Shown here: piece by piece, positions 25,294 to 33,922 of the stretch
Position numbering within the stretch: position 1 is the first letter of the stretch
Layout: each line of letters opens with the position of its first letter
Source of the DNA: an uncultured Agathobacter sp.
GTDB lineage: Bacteria > Bacillota > Clostridia > Lachnospirales > Lachnospiraceae
Reading direction: 5' to 3'
Length of the DNA stretch: 64,000 nucleotides
Assembly (NCBI GenBank): GCA_934307695.1
Contig: CAKRCS010000001.1
Coordinates: 186,001 to 250,000 of the forward strand
Made by a program: the position numbers and the translations under genes
Notes under the pieces: model-generated
What the model was told of the DNA's origin: nothing
The model's input: the letters and a program-made list of their open reading frames with translations, nothing else
Databases searched by the model: none

Positions 25294-26619
25294 ATGAATA
25301 TTGTATTGTTGTCCGGCGGATCGGGCAAGCGTCTTTGGCCATTGTCGAACGATATCCGCTCCAAGCAGTTCATCAAGATATTCAAAACAGAAGATGGTGA
25401 GTACGAATCCATGGTGCAGCGTGTGTACCGGCAGATCCGGGCTGTCGATTCGGATGCAACCGTGACGATCGCCACCTCCAAAAAGCAGGTATCCGCGATC
25501 AACAACCAGCTTGGGGATGGAGTTGGAATCTCCGTTGAGCCTTGCCGCCGCGATACTTTTCCGGCAATCGCGCTTGCAACTGCGTATCTGCATGATGTGC
25601 AGGGAGTTCCGGAGAATGAGGCGGTTGTCGTATGCCCGGTGGATCCTTACGTTGAGCGGGAATATTTTGAGGCGTTAAAGGAACTTGGACGTCTTGCATC
25701 GGAGGGCGTTTCCAATTTGACACTTATGGGAATCGAACCAACCTATCCAAGTGAGAAGTACGGATACATCATCCCGGAGTCCGGGGATGCGGTAAGCAGG
25801 GTTTCTACCTTCAAGGAAAAGCCGGATGCTTCGACCGCGAAGGAATATATTGCAAAAGGTGCGTTGTGGAACGGCGGCGTGTTTGCATACAAGATCAGCT
25901 ATCTGCTTGAGAAAGCGCATGAACTGATTGATTTTACGGATTACAACGATCTCTATGCAAAATACGATACGCTGGAGAAGATCAGCTTTGACTACGCAGT
26001 GGTTGAAAAGGAGAAGAGCATAGCAGTCATGCGGTTTTCCGGGGAGTGGAAGGATCTCGGAACCTGGAACACGCTGACAGAGGCAATGGAAGAAGCGGTT
26101 GTCGGCGATGCAGCCTTAAACGATACCTGCGAGAATGTCAACGTCATCAACGATTTGTCAATCCCGATTCTGTGCATGGGATTAAAAAATGCAGTTGTTG
26201 CGGCAAGCCCGGAGGGCATTCTGGTATCAGACAAGGAGCAGTCCAGCTATATCAAGCCTTATGTGGACAAGCTGGATCAGCAGGTCATGTTTGCGGAAAA
26301 ATCATGGGGAAGCTTTCTGGTACTGGATGTGGCGGATGAGTGCCTTACGATCAAGGTAACCCTCAATCCGGGACACCGGATGAATTATCACAGCCATGAG
26401 CATCGGGATGAGGTGTGGACGGTTATCGCAGGCTCCGGACGTACCGTGGTGGATGGCACGGTCAGACGTGTCCGTCCGGGTGATGTCATTTCCGTCATCG
26501 CCGGACAGAAGCACACGATCATTGCGGACTCCGAGCTTCAGGTGGTTGAGGTACAGCTGGGAAGCGAGATCAACGTAGCGGACAAGAAAAAATTTGACTT
26601 TGACTTTGATGCGGTGTAA
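25294..26619 (+). CDS. manC: Mannose-1-phosphate guanylyltransferase
   Basis: This 441-residue enzyme joins mannose 1-phosphate and GTP to give GDP-mannose, the precursor for gmd. The nucleotidyltransferase signature LLSGGSGKRLWPLSNDIRSK is at the start, and the FKEKPD and LWNGGVFAYK blocks follow. The C-terminal cupin (NPGHRMNYHSHEHRDEVW, about residues 362-379) resembles the isomerase half of type II enzymes, but whether isomerase activity remains cannot be told. No separate manA is in the window. The phosphomannomutase step may be served by the gene at 35339. Confidence 0.9.
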   Translation: MNIVLLSGGSGKRLWPLSNDIRSKQFIKIFKTEDGEYESMVQRVYRQIRAVDSDATVTIATSKKQVSAINNQLGDGVGISVEPCRRDTFPAIALATAYLHDVQGVPENEAVVVCPVDPYVEREYFEALKELGRLASEGVSNLTLMGIEPTYPSEKYGYIIPESGDAVSRVSTFKEKPDASTAKEYIAKGALWNGGVFAYKISYLLEKAHELIDFTDYNDLYAKYDTLEKISFDYAVVEKEKSIAVMRFSGEWKDLGTWNTLTEAMEEAVVGDAALNDTCENVNVINDLSIPILCMGLKNAVVAASPEGILVSDKEQSSYIKPYVDKLDQQVMFAEKSWGSFLVLDVADECLTIKVTLNPGHRMNYHSHEHRDEVWTVIAGSGRTVVDGTVRRVRPGDVISVIAGQKHTIIADSELQVVEVQLGSEINVADKKKFDFDFDAV

Positions 26620-26642
26620 AGTAAGCAGAGTGCTGATACCCG

Positions 26643-27200
26643 ATGCAAATTGCCATCGGAAAAATCTGCGCAAATACAGACAAGGTGGATATTACATTGA
26701 GTGAACATACACAGCAGGAAAAAAGAACGCTTGTGGACTGGTTCCGCGACTTTATCAAATTCTGGCCATGGGCGCACGATATCTTCTGTAAGTACGAGGA
26801 GATACTGGTCTATCTGGTGGTGGGCGTGCTTACGACAATCGTATCGTGGGTGGCATGTTTCATATCGGAGCGTTTTTTGCTGGATGCCTCGAATGGCTTC
26901 CAGAATTTCCTGATCAATACGATCGGCTGGGTGGCAGGCGTATGTTTTTCTTACCCGCTGAACAGAAGCTGGGTATTTAAGAGCCATAATCCGAACGTCG
27001 GCAGGGAGTTTATGATGTTTGCTTCTTCAAGACTTTCTACCTGGGCACTTGACATTGCCATCATGTGGCTGACGGTCAATATCTTCCACTGGAGCTATTG
27101 GATCTGTAAGATCTTCCTATCCGCAGTTCTGGTGACTATTTTAAATTATGTGTTCAGCAAAGTCCTGATCTTTGGCAAGGGAAAGCAGAAAAAAGAATAA
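26643..27200 (+). CDS. GtrA family membrane protein
   Basis: This 185-residue protein has four transmembrane helices in the GtrA pattern: YLVVGVLTTIVSWVACF, then a YPLNRSWVFKS loop and two more helices. GtrA-like proteins are thought to help flip polyprenyl-phosphate-linked sugars such as undecaprenyl-phosphate-glucose. This suits a locus with several membrane GT-C enzymes that use such donors. The start is uncertain: the ATG at 26643 has no ribosome-binding site, whereas the in-frame TTG at 26697 has AAGGTGG 8 bp upstream and would give 167 residues. It ends the gmd operon. Confidence 0.8.
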   Translation: MQIAIGKICANTDKVDITLSEHTQQEKRTLVDWFRDFIKFWPWAHDIFCKYEEILVYLVVGVLTTIVSWVACFISERFLLDASNGFQNFLINTIGWVAGVCFSYPLNRSWVFKSHNPNVGREFMMFASSRLSTWALDIAIMWLTVNIFHWSYWICKIFLSAVLVTILNYVFSKVLIFGKGKQKKE

Positions 27201-27217
27201 CAGGTAAGTGCAAGGAA

Positions 27218-27260
27218 AGCTGCCGGCGGCATGTAAAGAAAACATGCCCGGCAGCTTTTT
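27218..27260 (+). terminator. Intrinsic terminator of the GDP-fucose operon
   Basis: AGCTGCCGG (27218 onward) pairs with CCGGCAGCT across an inner GGCATGT/ACATGCC extension with a small bulge, then TTTTT. CTTTATAG, part of the dispersed repeat, follows immediately (27263). Confidence 0.85.
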
Positions 27261-27262
27261 CG

Positions 27263-27291
27263 CTTTATAGAAAAATCCTTTTTTCATAAAG
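27263..27291 (+). repeat. Partial copy of the dispersed repeat (first hairpin only)
   Basis: CTTTATAG (27263-27270) and CATAAAG (27285-27291) flank an AAAAATCCTTTTTT core, closely matching the first hairpin of the 132-bp repeat. The rest of the element is absent. Confidence 0.6.
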
Positions 27292-27317
27292 TGATATAAG
27301 ATTGTTTCTAAAAACAC

Positions 27318-27346
27318 TTGACTGACGTAACGTAACCTTTGATAAT
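27318..27346 (+). promoter_or_regulatory. Promoter of the dTDP-rhamnose operon
   Basis: TTGACT (27318-27323), 17 bp, GATAAT (27341-27346) match the sigma-A consensus at 10 of 12 positions. ACGTAACGTAAC, a short direct repeat, lies in the spacer. The leader to the ATG at 27420 is about 70 bases. Confidence 0.75.
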
Positions 27347-27419
27347 ATACAAATATCGTGAAGAAACGAATGACAATGAACATAAAGTATGTAAACGATT
27401 TAAAAGAAGGAGGAGAACT

Positions 27420-28316
27420 ATGAAAGGAATTATTCTGGCAGGAGGCTCCGGCACCAGACTATACCCGCTTACGATGGTGACATCCAAGCAGCTGCTGCCG
27501 ATTTACGACAAACCGATGATCTACTATCCATTGTCGGTGCTGATGAATGCGGGAATCCGTGACATCCTTATTATTTCCACACCACAGGATACCCCACGGT
27601 TTCAGGAGCTTTTAAAGGACGGAAGCCAGTTCGGTGTGAATCTAAGCTATGCCGTACAGCCAAGCCCGGACGGACTCGCACAGGCGTTTGTCATCGGCGC
27701 GGAGTTTATCGGGGACGACACGGTTGCGATGGTGCTCGGTGATAACATCTTTGCAGGGCATGGATTGAAAAAGCGATTGTGTGATGCAGTGGAAAAGGCA
27801 GAATCTGGCAAGGGTGCCACGGTATTCGGTTACTATGTGGACGATCCGGAGCGCTTTGGCATCGTGGAATTTGATGCGGCGGGAAAGGCAATCTCCATTG
27901 AGGAGAAGCCGGAGCATCCGAAGAGCAATTACTGCGTGACCGGTCTTTATTTCTATGACAATAAGGTTGTGGAGTACGCAAAGAATTTAAAGCCATCCGC
28001 AAGAGGTGAGCTTGAGATCACAGACCTAAACCGCATCTATCTGGAGAACGGAATGTTAAATGTCGAACTGCTCGGACAGGGCTTTACCTGGTTGGATACC
28101 GGAACACATGAGAGTCTGGTGGACGCGACGAACTTTGTAAAGACGGTTGAGACACATCAGCACAGAAAAATCGCCTGTCTGGAGGAGATCGCATACTTAA
28201 ACGGATGGATTTCAAGGGATGAGATGCAGAAGGTGTATGAGGTGCTGAAAAAGAATCAGTACGGACAATACCTAAAGGACGTTCTGGACGGAAAATACAA
28301 GGAAAATTTATATTAA
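27420..28316 (+). CDS. rfbA: Glucose-1-phosphate thymidylyltransferase
   Basis: This 298-residue enzyme makes dTDP-glucose from glucose 1-phosphate and dTTP, the first step to dTDP-L-rhamnose. It begins with [17 protein letters not shown] and has [14 protein letters not shown] and [32 protein letters not shown] and [10 protein letters not shown] are further family blocks. AGGAGG upstream fixes the ATG at 27420; an open frame from 27339 has no support. The pathway's other three genes follow in the order B, D, C with gaps of 14-22 bp. Confidence 0.95.
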   Translation: MKGIILAGGSGTRLYPLTMVTSKQLLPIYDKPMIYYPLSVLMNAGIRDILIISTPQDTPRFQELLKDGSQFGVNLSYAVQPSPDGLAQAFVIGAEFIGDDTVAMVLGDNIFAGHGLKKRLCDAVEKAESGKGATVFGYYVDDPERFGIVEFDAAGKAISIEEKPEHPKSNYCVTGLYFYDNKVVEYAKNLKPSARGELEITDLNRIYLENGMLNVELLGQGFTWLDTGTHESLVDATNFVKTVETHQHRKIACLEEIAYLNGWISRDEMQKVYEVLKKNQYGQYLKDVLDGKYKENLY

Positions 28317-28338
28317 GCACAAAGAAGGAGACAACAAG

Positions 28339-29358
28339 ATGACGATTATTGTTACCGGCGGAGCCGGATTTATCGGAAGTAATTTTATTTTTCACATGCT
28401 GGATAAGTACCCGGATTACCGGATCATATGCCTGGATAAGCTGACCTATGCAGGAAACCTATCCACACTTGCACCGGTTATGGACAATCCGAATTTTTGC
28501 TTTGTAAAGGCGGATATCTGCGACCGCGAGGCGGTATACAAGCTGTTTGAGGAGGAACACCCGGACATCGTAGTCAATTTCGCAGCAGAATCCCATGTGG
28601 ACCGCTCCATTGAGAATCCGGAGATCTTTTTACAGACGAACATTATCGGAACGGCAACGCTTATGGATGCCTGCCGCAAGTATGGTATTACCCGTTACCA
28701 TCAGGTTTCCACGGATGAGGTATACGGAGATCTGCCGCTTGACCGCCCGGATCTCTTCTTTACCGAGGAGACACCGATCCATACCTCAAGCCCATACAGC
28801 TCTTCCAAGGCGGGGGCAGATCTTCTTGTCTTGGCATACCACAGAACCTACGGACTTCCGGTGACGATCAGCCGCTGCTCCAACAATTACGGACCATATC
28901 ATTTCCCGGAGAAGCTGATCCCGCTTATGATCGCAAACGCACTTAACGACAAGCCGCTTCCGGTATACGGCGAGGGATTAAATGTCCGTGACTGGCTGTA
29001 TGTGGAGGATCACTGCAAGGCGATCGATCTCATTATCCACAAGGGGCGTGTCGGCGAGGTGTACAACATCGGTGGACACAATGAGATGAAGAACATCGAT
29101 ATCGTAAAGATCATCTGCAAGGAGCTTGGCAAGCCGGAAAGCCTGATCACACATGTCGGGGACCGCAAGGGGCATGATATGCGCTATGCGATCGATCCGA
29201 CAAAGATCCACAACGAGCTTGGATGGCTTCCGGAGACAAAATTCGCGGATGGCATCAAGAAGACGATCCAGTGGTATCTGGACAACAAGGAATGGTGGGA
29301 GACGATCATTTCCGGAGAATATCAGAATTATTATGAAAAGATGTATGGAAATCGCTAG
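28339..29358 (+). CDS. rfbB: dTDP-glucose 4,6-dehydratase
   Basis: This 339-residue NAD-dependent enzyme converts dTDP-glucose to dTDP-4-keto-6-deoxyglucose. TGGAGFIGSNFIF is the NAD site and AAESHVDRSIENP a family block. STDEVYGDLPLD holds the catalytic Thr-Asp-Glu. YSSSKAGAD gives the YxxxK pair, and SNNYGPYHFPEKLIPLMI is typical. The length is normal. It is the second gene of the rhamnose operon. Confidence 0.95.
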   Translation: MTIIVTGGAGFIGSNFIFHMLDKYPDYRIICLDKLTYAGNLSTLAPVMDNPNFCFVKADICDREAVYKLFEEEHPDIVVNFAAESHVDRSIENPEIFLQTNIIGTATLMDACRKYGITRYHQVSTDEVYGDLPLDRPDLFFTEETPIHTSSPYSSSKAGADLLVLAYHRTYGLPVTISRCSNNYGPYHFPEKLIPLMIANALNDKPLPVYGEGLNVRDWLYVEDHCKAIDLIIHKGRVGEVYNIGGHNEMKNIDIVKIICKELGKPESLITHVGDRKGHDMRYAIDPTKIHNELGWLPETKFADGIKKTIQWYLDNKEWWETIISGEYQNYYEKMYGNR

Positions 29359-29373
29359 AAATCGGAGGTCAGT

Positions 29374-30315
29374 ATGAAGGTTTTTGTTACGGGTGTTGCG
29401 GGACAGCTGGGACACGATGTGATGAATGAGCTTGCAAAAAGAGGCTACGAAGGGATTGGAAGTGATATTGCACCGCAGTATAGCGGGGCGATGGATAAGA
29501 GTGCGGTTGTGACAATGCCCTATGTATCCCTTGATATCACGGATGACGCGGCGGTGGAGAGAACACTGGAGGAGGTTCATCCTGACGTGGTTGTACACTG
29601 TGCGGCGTGGACAGCGGTTGATCTGGCGGAGGATGCAGATAAGCAGGCGAAGGTAAGAGCCATCAATGTGGACGGAACCTCCTATATCGCAAAGAGCTGC
29701 GCAAAGCTGGATGCAAAGATGGTGTACATCAGCACCGACTATGTCTTTGACGGAAGCGGCATAGAGCCTTGGAAGGCAGATTGCAGGGACTACGCGCCGA
29801 TCAATGTGTACGGACAGTCAAAGCTGGACGGAGAGCTTGCGGTTGCAGCGGCTCTGGAGCGGTATTTTATCGTAAGAATCGCTTGGGTATTTGGCACAAA
29901 CGGCAAGAACTTTATCCGCACGATGTTAAATGTCGGAGCAACACATGACCGCCTGACGGTCGTGGATGACCAGATCGGTACGCCGACCTATACGTTTGAT
30001 CTGGCAAGACTTCTTGTCGATATGATCGAGACAGAAAAGTATGGCTATTACCACGCAACGAACGAGGGCGGATATATCAGCTGGTATGATTTCGCAAAGG
30101 AAATCTTCCGGCAGGCAGCAGCACTCGGGCACCCGGAATATGATGCGGAGCATCTTCAGGTCGCAGCGGTGACAACGGCAGAGTACGGGGCTTCGAAGGC
30201 AGCTCGTCCGTTTAACAGCCGGCTGGATAAGAGCAAACTGACAGCGGCAGGCTTTGAACTGCTTCCTACCTGGCAGGATGCGCTCGGCAGATACTTAAAG
30301 GAAATCGAATTTTAA
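29374..30315 (+). CDS. rfbD: dTDP-4-dehydrorhamnose reductase
   Basis: This 313-residue reductase carries out the last step to dTDP-L-rhamnose with NADPH. Motifs are VTGVAGQLGHDVMNEL, CAAWTAVDLAEDADKQA, STDYVFDGSG and YGQSKLDGE (YxxxK). IAWVFGTNGKNFIRTM and DQIGTPTYTFDLA complete the family pattern. GGAGGT stands before the ATG. It precedes rfbC although it acts after it, a common gene order in Firmicutes. Confidence 0.95.
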   Translation: MKVFVTGVAGQLGHDVMNELAKRGYEGIGSDIAPQYSGAMDKSAVVTMPYVSLDITDDAAVERTLEEVHPDVVVHCAAWTAVDLAEDADKQAKVRAINVDGTSYIAKSCAKLDAKMVYISTDYVFDGSGIEPWKADCRDYAPINVYGQSKLDGELAVAAALERYFIVRIAWVFGTNGKNFIRTMLNVGATHDRLTVVDDQIGTPTYTFDLARLLVDMIETEKYGYYHATNEGGYISWYDFAKEIFRQAAALGHPEYDAEHLQVAAVTTAEYGASKAARPFNSRLDKSKLTAAGFELLPTWQDALGRYLKEIEF

Positions 30316-30329
30316 AAGAGGATAGACAG

Positions 30330-30941
30330 ATGGGACAGATTAAAGTCACAAAAAATGCAGGCGGCATCGAAGGTCTCTGCGTGATCGAGCCAACGGTACA
30401 CGGAGATGCCAGAGGATATTTTATGGAGACCTACAACCAGAACGATATGGCGGCAGAAGGACTTGATATGGTATTTGTGCAGGACAATCAGTCAGGATCT
30501 TCCAAGGGGGTATTGAGGGGACTTCACTTCCAGAAGGAGCATCCGCAGGGCAAGCTGATCCGTGTGGTAAACGGAAGCGTGTTTGACGTTGTGGTTGATC
30601 TGCGAAAGGAAAGCAAGACCTATGGAAAGTGGTTCGGGGATGTGCTTACAGCAGAGAACAAAAAGCAGTTCTATATCCCGGAAGGATTTGCGCACGGCTT
30701 TTTGGTATTGTCGGATGTGGCAGAGTTCTGCTATAAGTGTACGGATTTTTATCATCCGGGCGATGAGGGCGGTCTTGCCTGGAATGACCCGGAAATCGGA
30801 ATCACATGGCCACAGCTTACCGGCACGTACAATGGAACGGCTTCGGCAGAAGGATATACCCTTTCAGATGGGACACCGCTAATTCTAAGCGATAAGGATC
30901 AGCTCTGGAAGGGCTTAAAGGATACCTTTTCTTTTGACTAG
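30330..30941 (+). CDS. rfbC: dTDP-4-dehydrorhamnose 3,5-epimerase
   Basis: This 203-residue cupin-fold epimerase acts on dTDP-4-keto-6-deoxyglucose. The active-site stretch GVLRGLHFQKEHPQGKLIRV (about residues 64-83) carries the catalytic histidine. FDVVVDLRKESKTYGKW, FYIPEGFAHGFLVLSD and the tyrosine in FCYKCTDFYHPGDEGGL are conserved. It is the last gene of the operon. Its TAG overlaps the stop of the convergent MerR-methyltransferase gene within CTAG (30938-30941), so no terminator can lie between them. Confidence 0.95.
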   Translation: MGQIKVTKNAGGIEGLCVIEPTVHGDARGYFMETYNQNDMAAEGLDMVFVQDNQSGSSKGVLRGLHFQKEHPQGKLIRVVNGSVFDVVVDLRKESKTYGKWFGDVLTAENKKQFYIPEGFAHGFLVLSDVAEFCYKCTDFYHPGDEGGLAWNDPEIGITWPQLTGTYNGTASAEGYTLSDGTPLILSDKDQLWKGLKDTFSFD

Positions 30942-32140
30942 ACCTTACACAGGAAGATTCCGGCATCCTTGGTGATATGCATGGCGGGATGTACGCGCGC
31001 TGCGACATATTCCCGGAAGTCGTGATACCGGTCCAGCAGGTACTGGTTCTGGTTTCCGTGGCAGGATAAAATATATTCAATGATAGGCTCTGCCTGATCG
31101 ATGATGATCTCGTCATCGTACCGGCAGAGCTTTATTTTTGCAAAGGTGCTGCCAAGGATGGATGCACCGTTTTCCAGTCCAAAATTGTCATACAGTACGT
31201 CATTGGACAGTACGATGCGTGAATCGAAGCCCTGTACAAGCTCTGTAATCTCGCGCATGTGGTTTTGACCGTAAGTGCTGCAGCAGAAAAGCCCGCCCGG
31301 CTTTAGTACGCGGCGGACCTCCTTTAGGACTGCCGGAATGTCGGCACAGTAAAACAGAAGATGGTTGGCGTAGACAAGATCAAAGCTTGCGTCCGGATAA
31401 GGGATGGAGTGGCAGTCGAAGGTGGCAAAGGAAAATCTGCCGTCCGCATTATCAAAGGAGCGGCTCAGATCGCGAATGATCCCCTCGGAGATATCGGACA
31501 GCGTGATGTGCATATTGGGATATTTGGTAAGCACATCACGATTTTCGCTCCAAAGGGCACCGCTGCCGCAGCCAAGCTCAAGAATCTGTGCATCGTCCGG
31601 GAGCGCTGCCTCGGAAAGGCTCTCGGACAATAGCCACGGGAACCAGCCCTGCGGATTGCGGGAGTAGGAACTGTGCAGCCGGATGCGCGCGGAGATATTG
31701 CTGGCATTTAAGTATTGGGACTTTAAACTCTTTTCCATGGAGGTCAGATGAATCAGACCAAGCATCTGGCTCCAGTCGGCGGTGCTTGCGGATTCGAGCT
31801 GGGTGACGGTTGTGTCGATGGCATCCGCTACCAGATGCATCTGTTCAATGCGGTCCAGTACCAGTTTTTTCTGCATGCGCAGGGTGTTGCAAAGGTATGC
31901 AGAGTCCGGTTCCTCAATCGTCATCTCTTTTATATCGTCCAGCGTAAAGCCGAGGTATTTTAACAGCAGGATCTGCTGCAGCTTTGCGAAGTCGGCGTCC
32001 GTGTAGAACCGGCTGCCGTTTGCGTTGACAAAGGACGGCTTTAAGATATTCTGTTTGTCGTAATAGCGGATAGTGCGGATGGTGACATGCGCCATGCCGG
32101 CGAATTGTCCGGATGTGTAATACTCGCTTTTTTTTGTCAT
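30938..32140 (-). CDS. MerR family regulator fused to a SAM-dependent methyltransferase
   Basis: This 400-residue protein has two recognisable parts. Residues about 1-120 are a MerR DNA-binding domain (GQFAGMAHVTIRTIRYYDKQ, GFTLDDIKEMT) followed by a coiled-coil-like helix. Residues about 175-300 are a class I methyltransferase with the SAM loop ILELGCGSGALW, the FDLVYANHLLFY block and LKEVRRVLKPGGLFCC. MerR sensors usually carry a small ligand-binding tail; here the methyltransferase replaces it, so SAM or a methylated compound may be sensed, or the protein may be an enzyme that controls its own gene. It is divergent from the LCP gene with overlapping promoters. Confidence 0.85.
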   Translation of the reverse strand: MTKKSEYYTSGQFAGMAHVTIRTIRYYDKQNILKPSFVNANGSRFYTDADFAKLQQILLLKYLGFTLDDIKEMTIEEPDSAYLCNTLRMQKKLVLDRIEQMHLVADAIDTTVTQLESASTADWSQMLGLIHLTSMEKSLKSQYLNASNISARIRLHSSYSRNPQGWFPWLLSESLSEAALPDDAQILELGCGSGALWSENRDVLTKYPNMHITLSDISEGIIRDLSRSFDNADGRFSFATFDCHSIPYPDASFDLVYANHLLFYCADIPAVLKEVRRVLKPGGLFCCSTYGQNHMREITELVQGFDSRIVLSNDVLYDNFGLENGASILGSTFAKIKLCRYDDEIIIDQAEPIIEYILSCHGNQNQYLLDRYHDFREYVAARVHPAMHITKDAGIFLCKV

Positions 32141-32187
32141 AAAAGCCTCCTTGCAGAAACTATTGGAAAAAGAATCTTACAATACCG

Positions 32188-32216
32188 ATTATAGCAAATG
32201 AATTGCATATTTCCAA
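32188..32216 (-). promoter_or_regulatory. Promoter of the MerR-methyltransferase gene
   Basis: On the minus strand, TTGGAA (32216-32211), a 17-bp spacer and a perfect TATAAT (32193-32188) point toward the gene ending at 30938. It overlaps the divergent promoter, with the two -35 boxes only two bases apart. Confidence 0.7.
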
Positions 32217-32231
32217 CTATTGTGCTAAAAT
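32203..32231 (+). promoter_or_regulatory. Promoter of the LCP (LytR) gene
   Basis: TTGCAT (32203-32208), a 17-bp spacer and TAAAAT (32226-32231) point toward the gene at 32301. The polymerase footprint would overlap that of the minus-strand promoter at 32188-32216, so the two promoters probably compete or share one regulator. Confidence 0.7.
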
Positions 32232-32300
32232 GCATTTCGTGTCTTATGAATTTGCGGCAGGCAAGGTCTGCCCGGATATGTATGAATGGAGGAATCCCGG

Positions 32301-33857
32301 ATGGGTAAGCAGAATGATACGGGTACAATTCCGTACTCAAAAAAGAAAAAAATGACCATGTGGAAGATATTCGCACTTTTTGCTCTTGCATTGCAGCTTA
32401 TTATGAGCGGTGGGGTGCTCTTTGTGGTCGTGAAGCTTAATATGCTTCCGAACAGTTACCTTATCGCGATTGCATTTGTGTTACTGCTGTTGTTCTTTTT
32501 ATGTGATATTCTTTTGATCATATCAAAAAGAAAACGCAATAAAACGAAGACCTCTCTGTACGTGAAGCGTGTGCTTGGCGTGATCCTGTCGGTATGCACG
32601 ACTCTTGTGTGTGTGTTTGGAATCAATACGCTTTCCAAGCTTATGTCGACGCTAGACGGTGTATCTTCCGATACGATCGTTATCAAAGAGAAGACCGCGG
32701 TATATGTTATGGCGCAGGATCCGGCACAGAATATCAACGATGCGAGCGGATATACCTTTGGCTATACCAGTACATACGACCATGACAATACGTTAAAGGC
32801 AATCGACAAGGTTGAGGAGGAGCTTGGGCAGGAGGTTTCCAAGCAGGACTTCGACACGGTAGTTGATATGGTGGAGGCTCTGTATGCCGGTGATATCGGA
32901 GCTATTTTCTTAAACGAGAGTTATATCGATATTCTTGAGGATATGGACGAGTTTGCGAACTTCTCTTCAGACACCCGCGCAATCATTGTCAATGAGGTTG
33001 ATGTTATCCAGAAGGTTACGGATAGCGTGGCAGATATCACAAAGGAGCCGTTTATCGTATACTTGAGTGGTTCTGATACGAGAAATACCACACTTACCAG
33101 CAAGACGAGAAGTGATGTCAATATTCTTGCGGTAATCAATCCGCAGACCAAGCAGATTCTGCTTCTCAATACACCGAGAGACTATTATATAGATATCTCT
33201 GTCAGCGGATATACGCAGAAGGATAAGCTGACACACTGTGGTATTTACGGAATTGATTGTTCGATGGATACACTCGGACACCTGTACGGCATTGATGTGA
33301 ATTATTATCTTAAGATCAACTTTACCGGTTTTGAGACATTGATCGATGCGATCGGTGGAATCGATATTGATGTTGACAAGTCCTTTACAAGCGTGGACGG
33401 TTACCAGTATACCAAGGGCGTGACACACATGGATGGCAAGTATGCACTTAACTATGTGCGTGAGCGTCATGCGTTCGGAGATGGTGACTTCGCAAGAGGA
33501 AGACACCAGATGCAGATGATCAAGGCACTTGTCGCAAAGCTTTCCAGCGGAGCGATCATCACGAACTATTCCGATATCATGAGCAGCCTTGAGGGAATGT
33601 TTACAACCGATGTTACCACCACAGAGATGGGAGATCTTGTGAAGATGCAGTTAAGTGACGGCGGCACATGGAATGTGCAGACCTTTGCGATGGACGGAGA
33701 AGGAAAGCGCAGCACAACGTATTCTATGCCAAAGACGAAAGCCTATGTCATGGAGCCAAACTTTGATTATGTAACATATGCGCAGCAGTTGATCCAGAAG
33801 GTGATGGATGGGGAAGTGCTCACGGAAGATGATATGAAATTCAAAAAGGCTGAGTAG
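32301..33857 (+). CDS. LytR-CpsA-Psr (LCP) family glycopolymer ligase
   Basis: This 518-residue protein has a short basic N-terminus and three hydrophobic segments within the first 120 residues. A long extracytoplasmic part with an extra domain precedes the LCP domain. The LCP core contains SGSDTRN, RSDVNILAVINPQTKQILLLNTPRDYYI-type sequence (about residues 275-300), DKLTHCGIYG and YVRERHAFGDGDFARGRHQ. LCP proteins move glycopolymers from undecaprenyl phosphate to peptidoglycan or protein, so this is the likely wall-attachment step for the glycan made here. The ATG at 32301 follows GGAGG by 8 bp. Confidence 0.9.
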   Translation: MGKQNDTGTIPYSKKKKMTMWKIFALFALALQLIMSGGVLFVVVKLNMLPNSYLIAIAFVLLLLFFLCDILLIISKRKRNKTKTSLYVKRVLGVILSVCTTLVCVFGINTLSKLMSTLDGVSSDTIVIKEKTAVYVMAQDPAQNINDASGYTFGYTSTYDHDNTLKAIDKVEEELGQEVSKQDFDTVVDMVEALYAGDIGAIFLNESYIDILEDMDEFANFSSDTRAIIVNEVDVIQKVTDSVADITKEPFIVYLSGSDTRNTTLTSKTRSDVNILAVINPQTKQILLLNTPRDYYIDISVSGYTQKDKLTHCGIYGIDCSMDTLGHLYGIDVNYYLKINFTGFETLIDAIGGIDIDVDKSFTSVDGYQYTKGVTHMDGKYALNYVRERHAFGDGDFARGRHQMQMIKALVAKLSSGAIITNYSDIMSSLEGMFTTDVTTTEMGDLVKMQLSDGGTWNVQTFAMDGEGKRSTTYSMPKTKAYVMEPNFDYVTYAQQLIQKVMDGEVLTEDDMKFKKAE

Positions 33858-33884
33858 TTGATCAGCGAATAATGTGTAAGCATG

Positions 33885-33922
33885 AAAAAGCCCGCCTCGA
33901 GTAAATCGAGGCGGGCTTTTTT
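33885..33922 (+). terminator. Strong intrinsic terminator after the LCP gene
   Basis: AAAAAGCCCGCCTCGA (33885-33900), loop GTAAA, TCGAGGCGGGCTTTTT (33906-33921) is a perfect 16-bp stem. The 132-bp repeat begins in its T tract. Confidence 0.95.
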
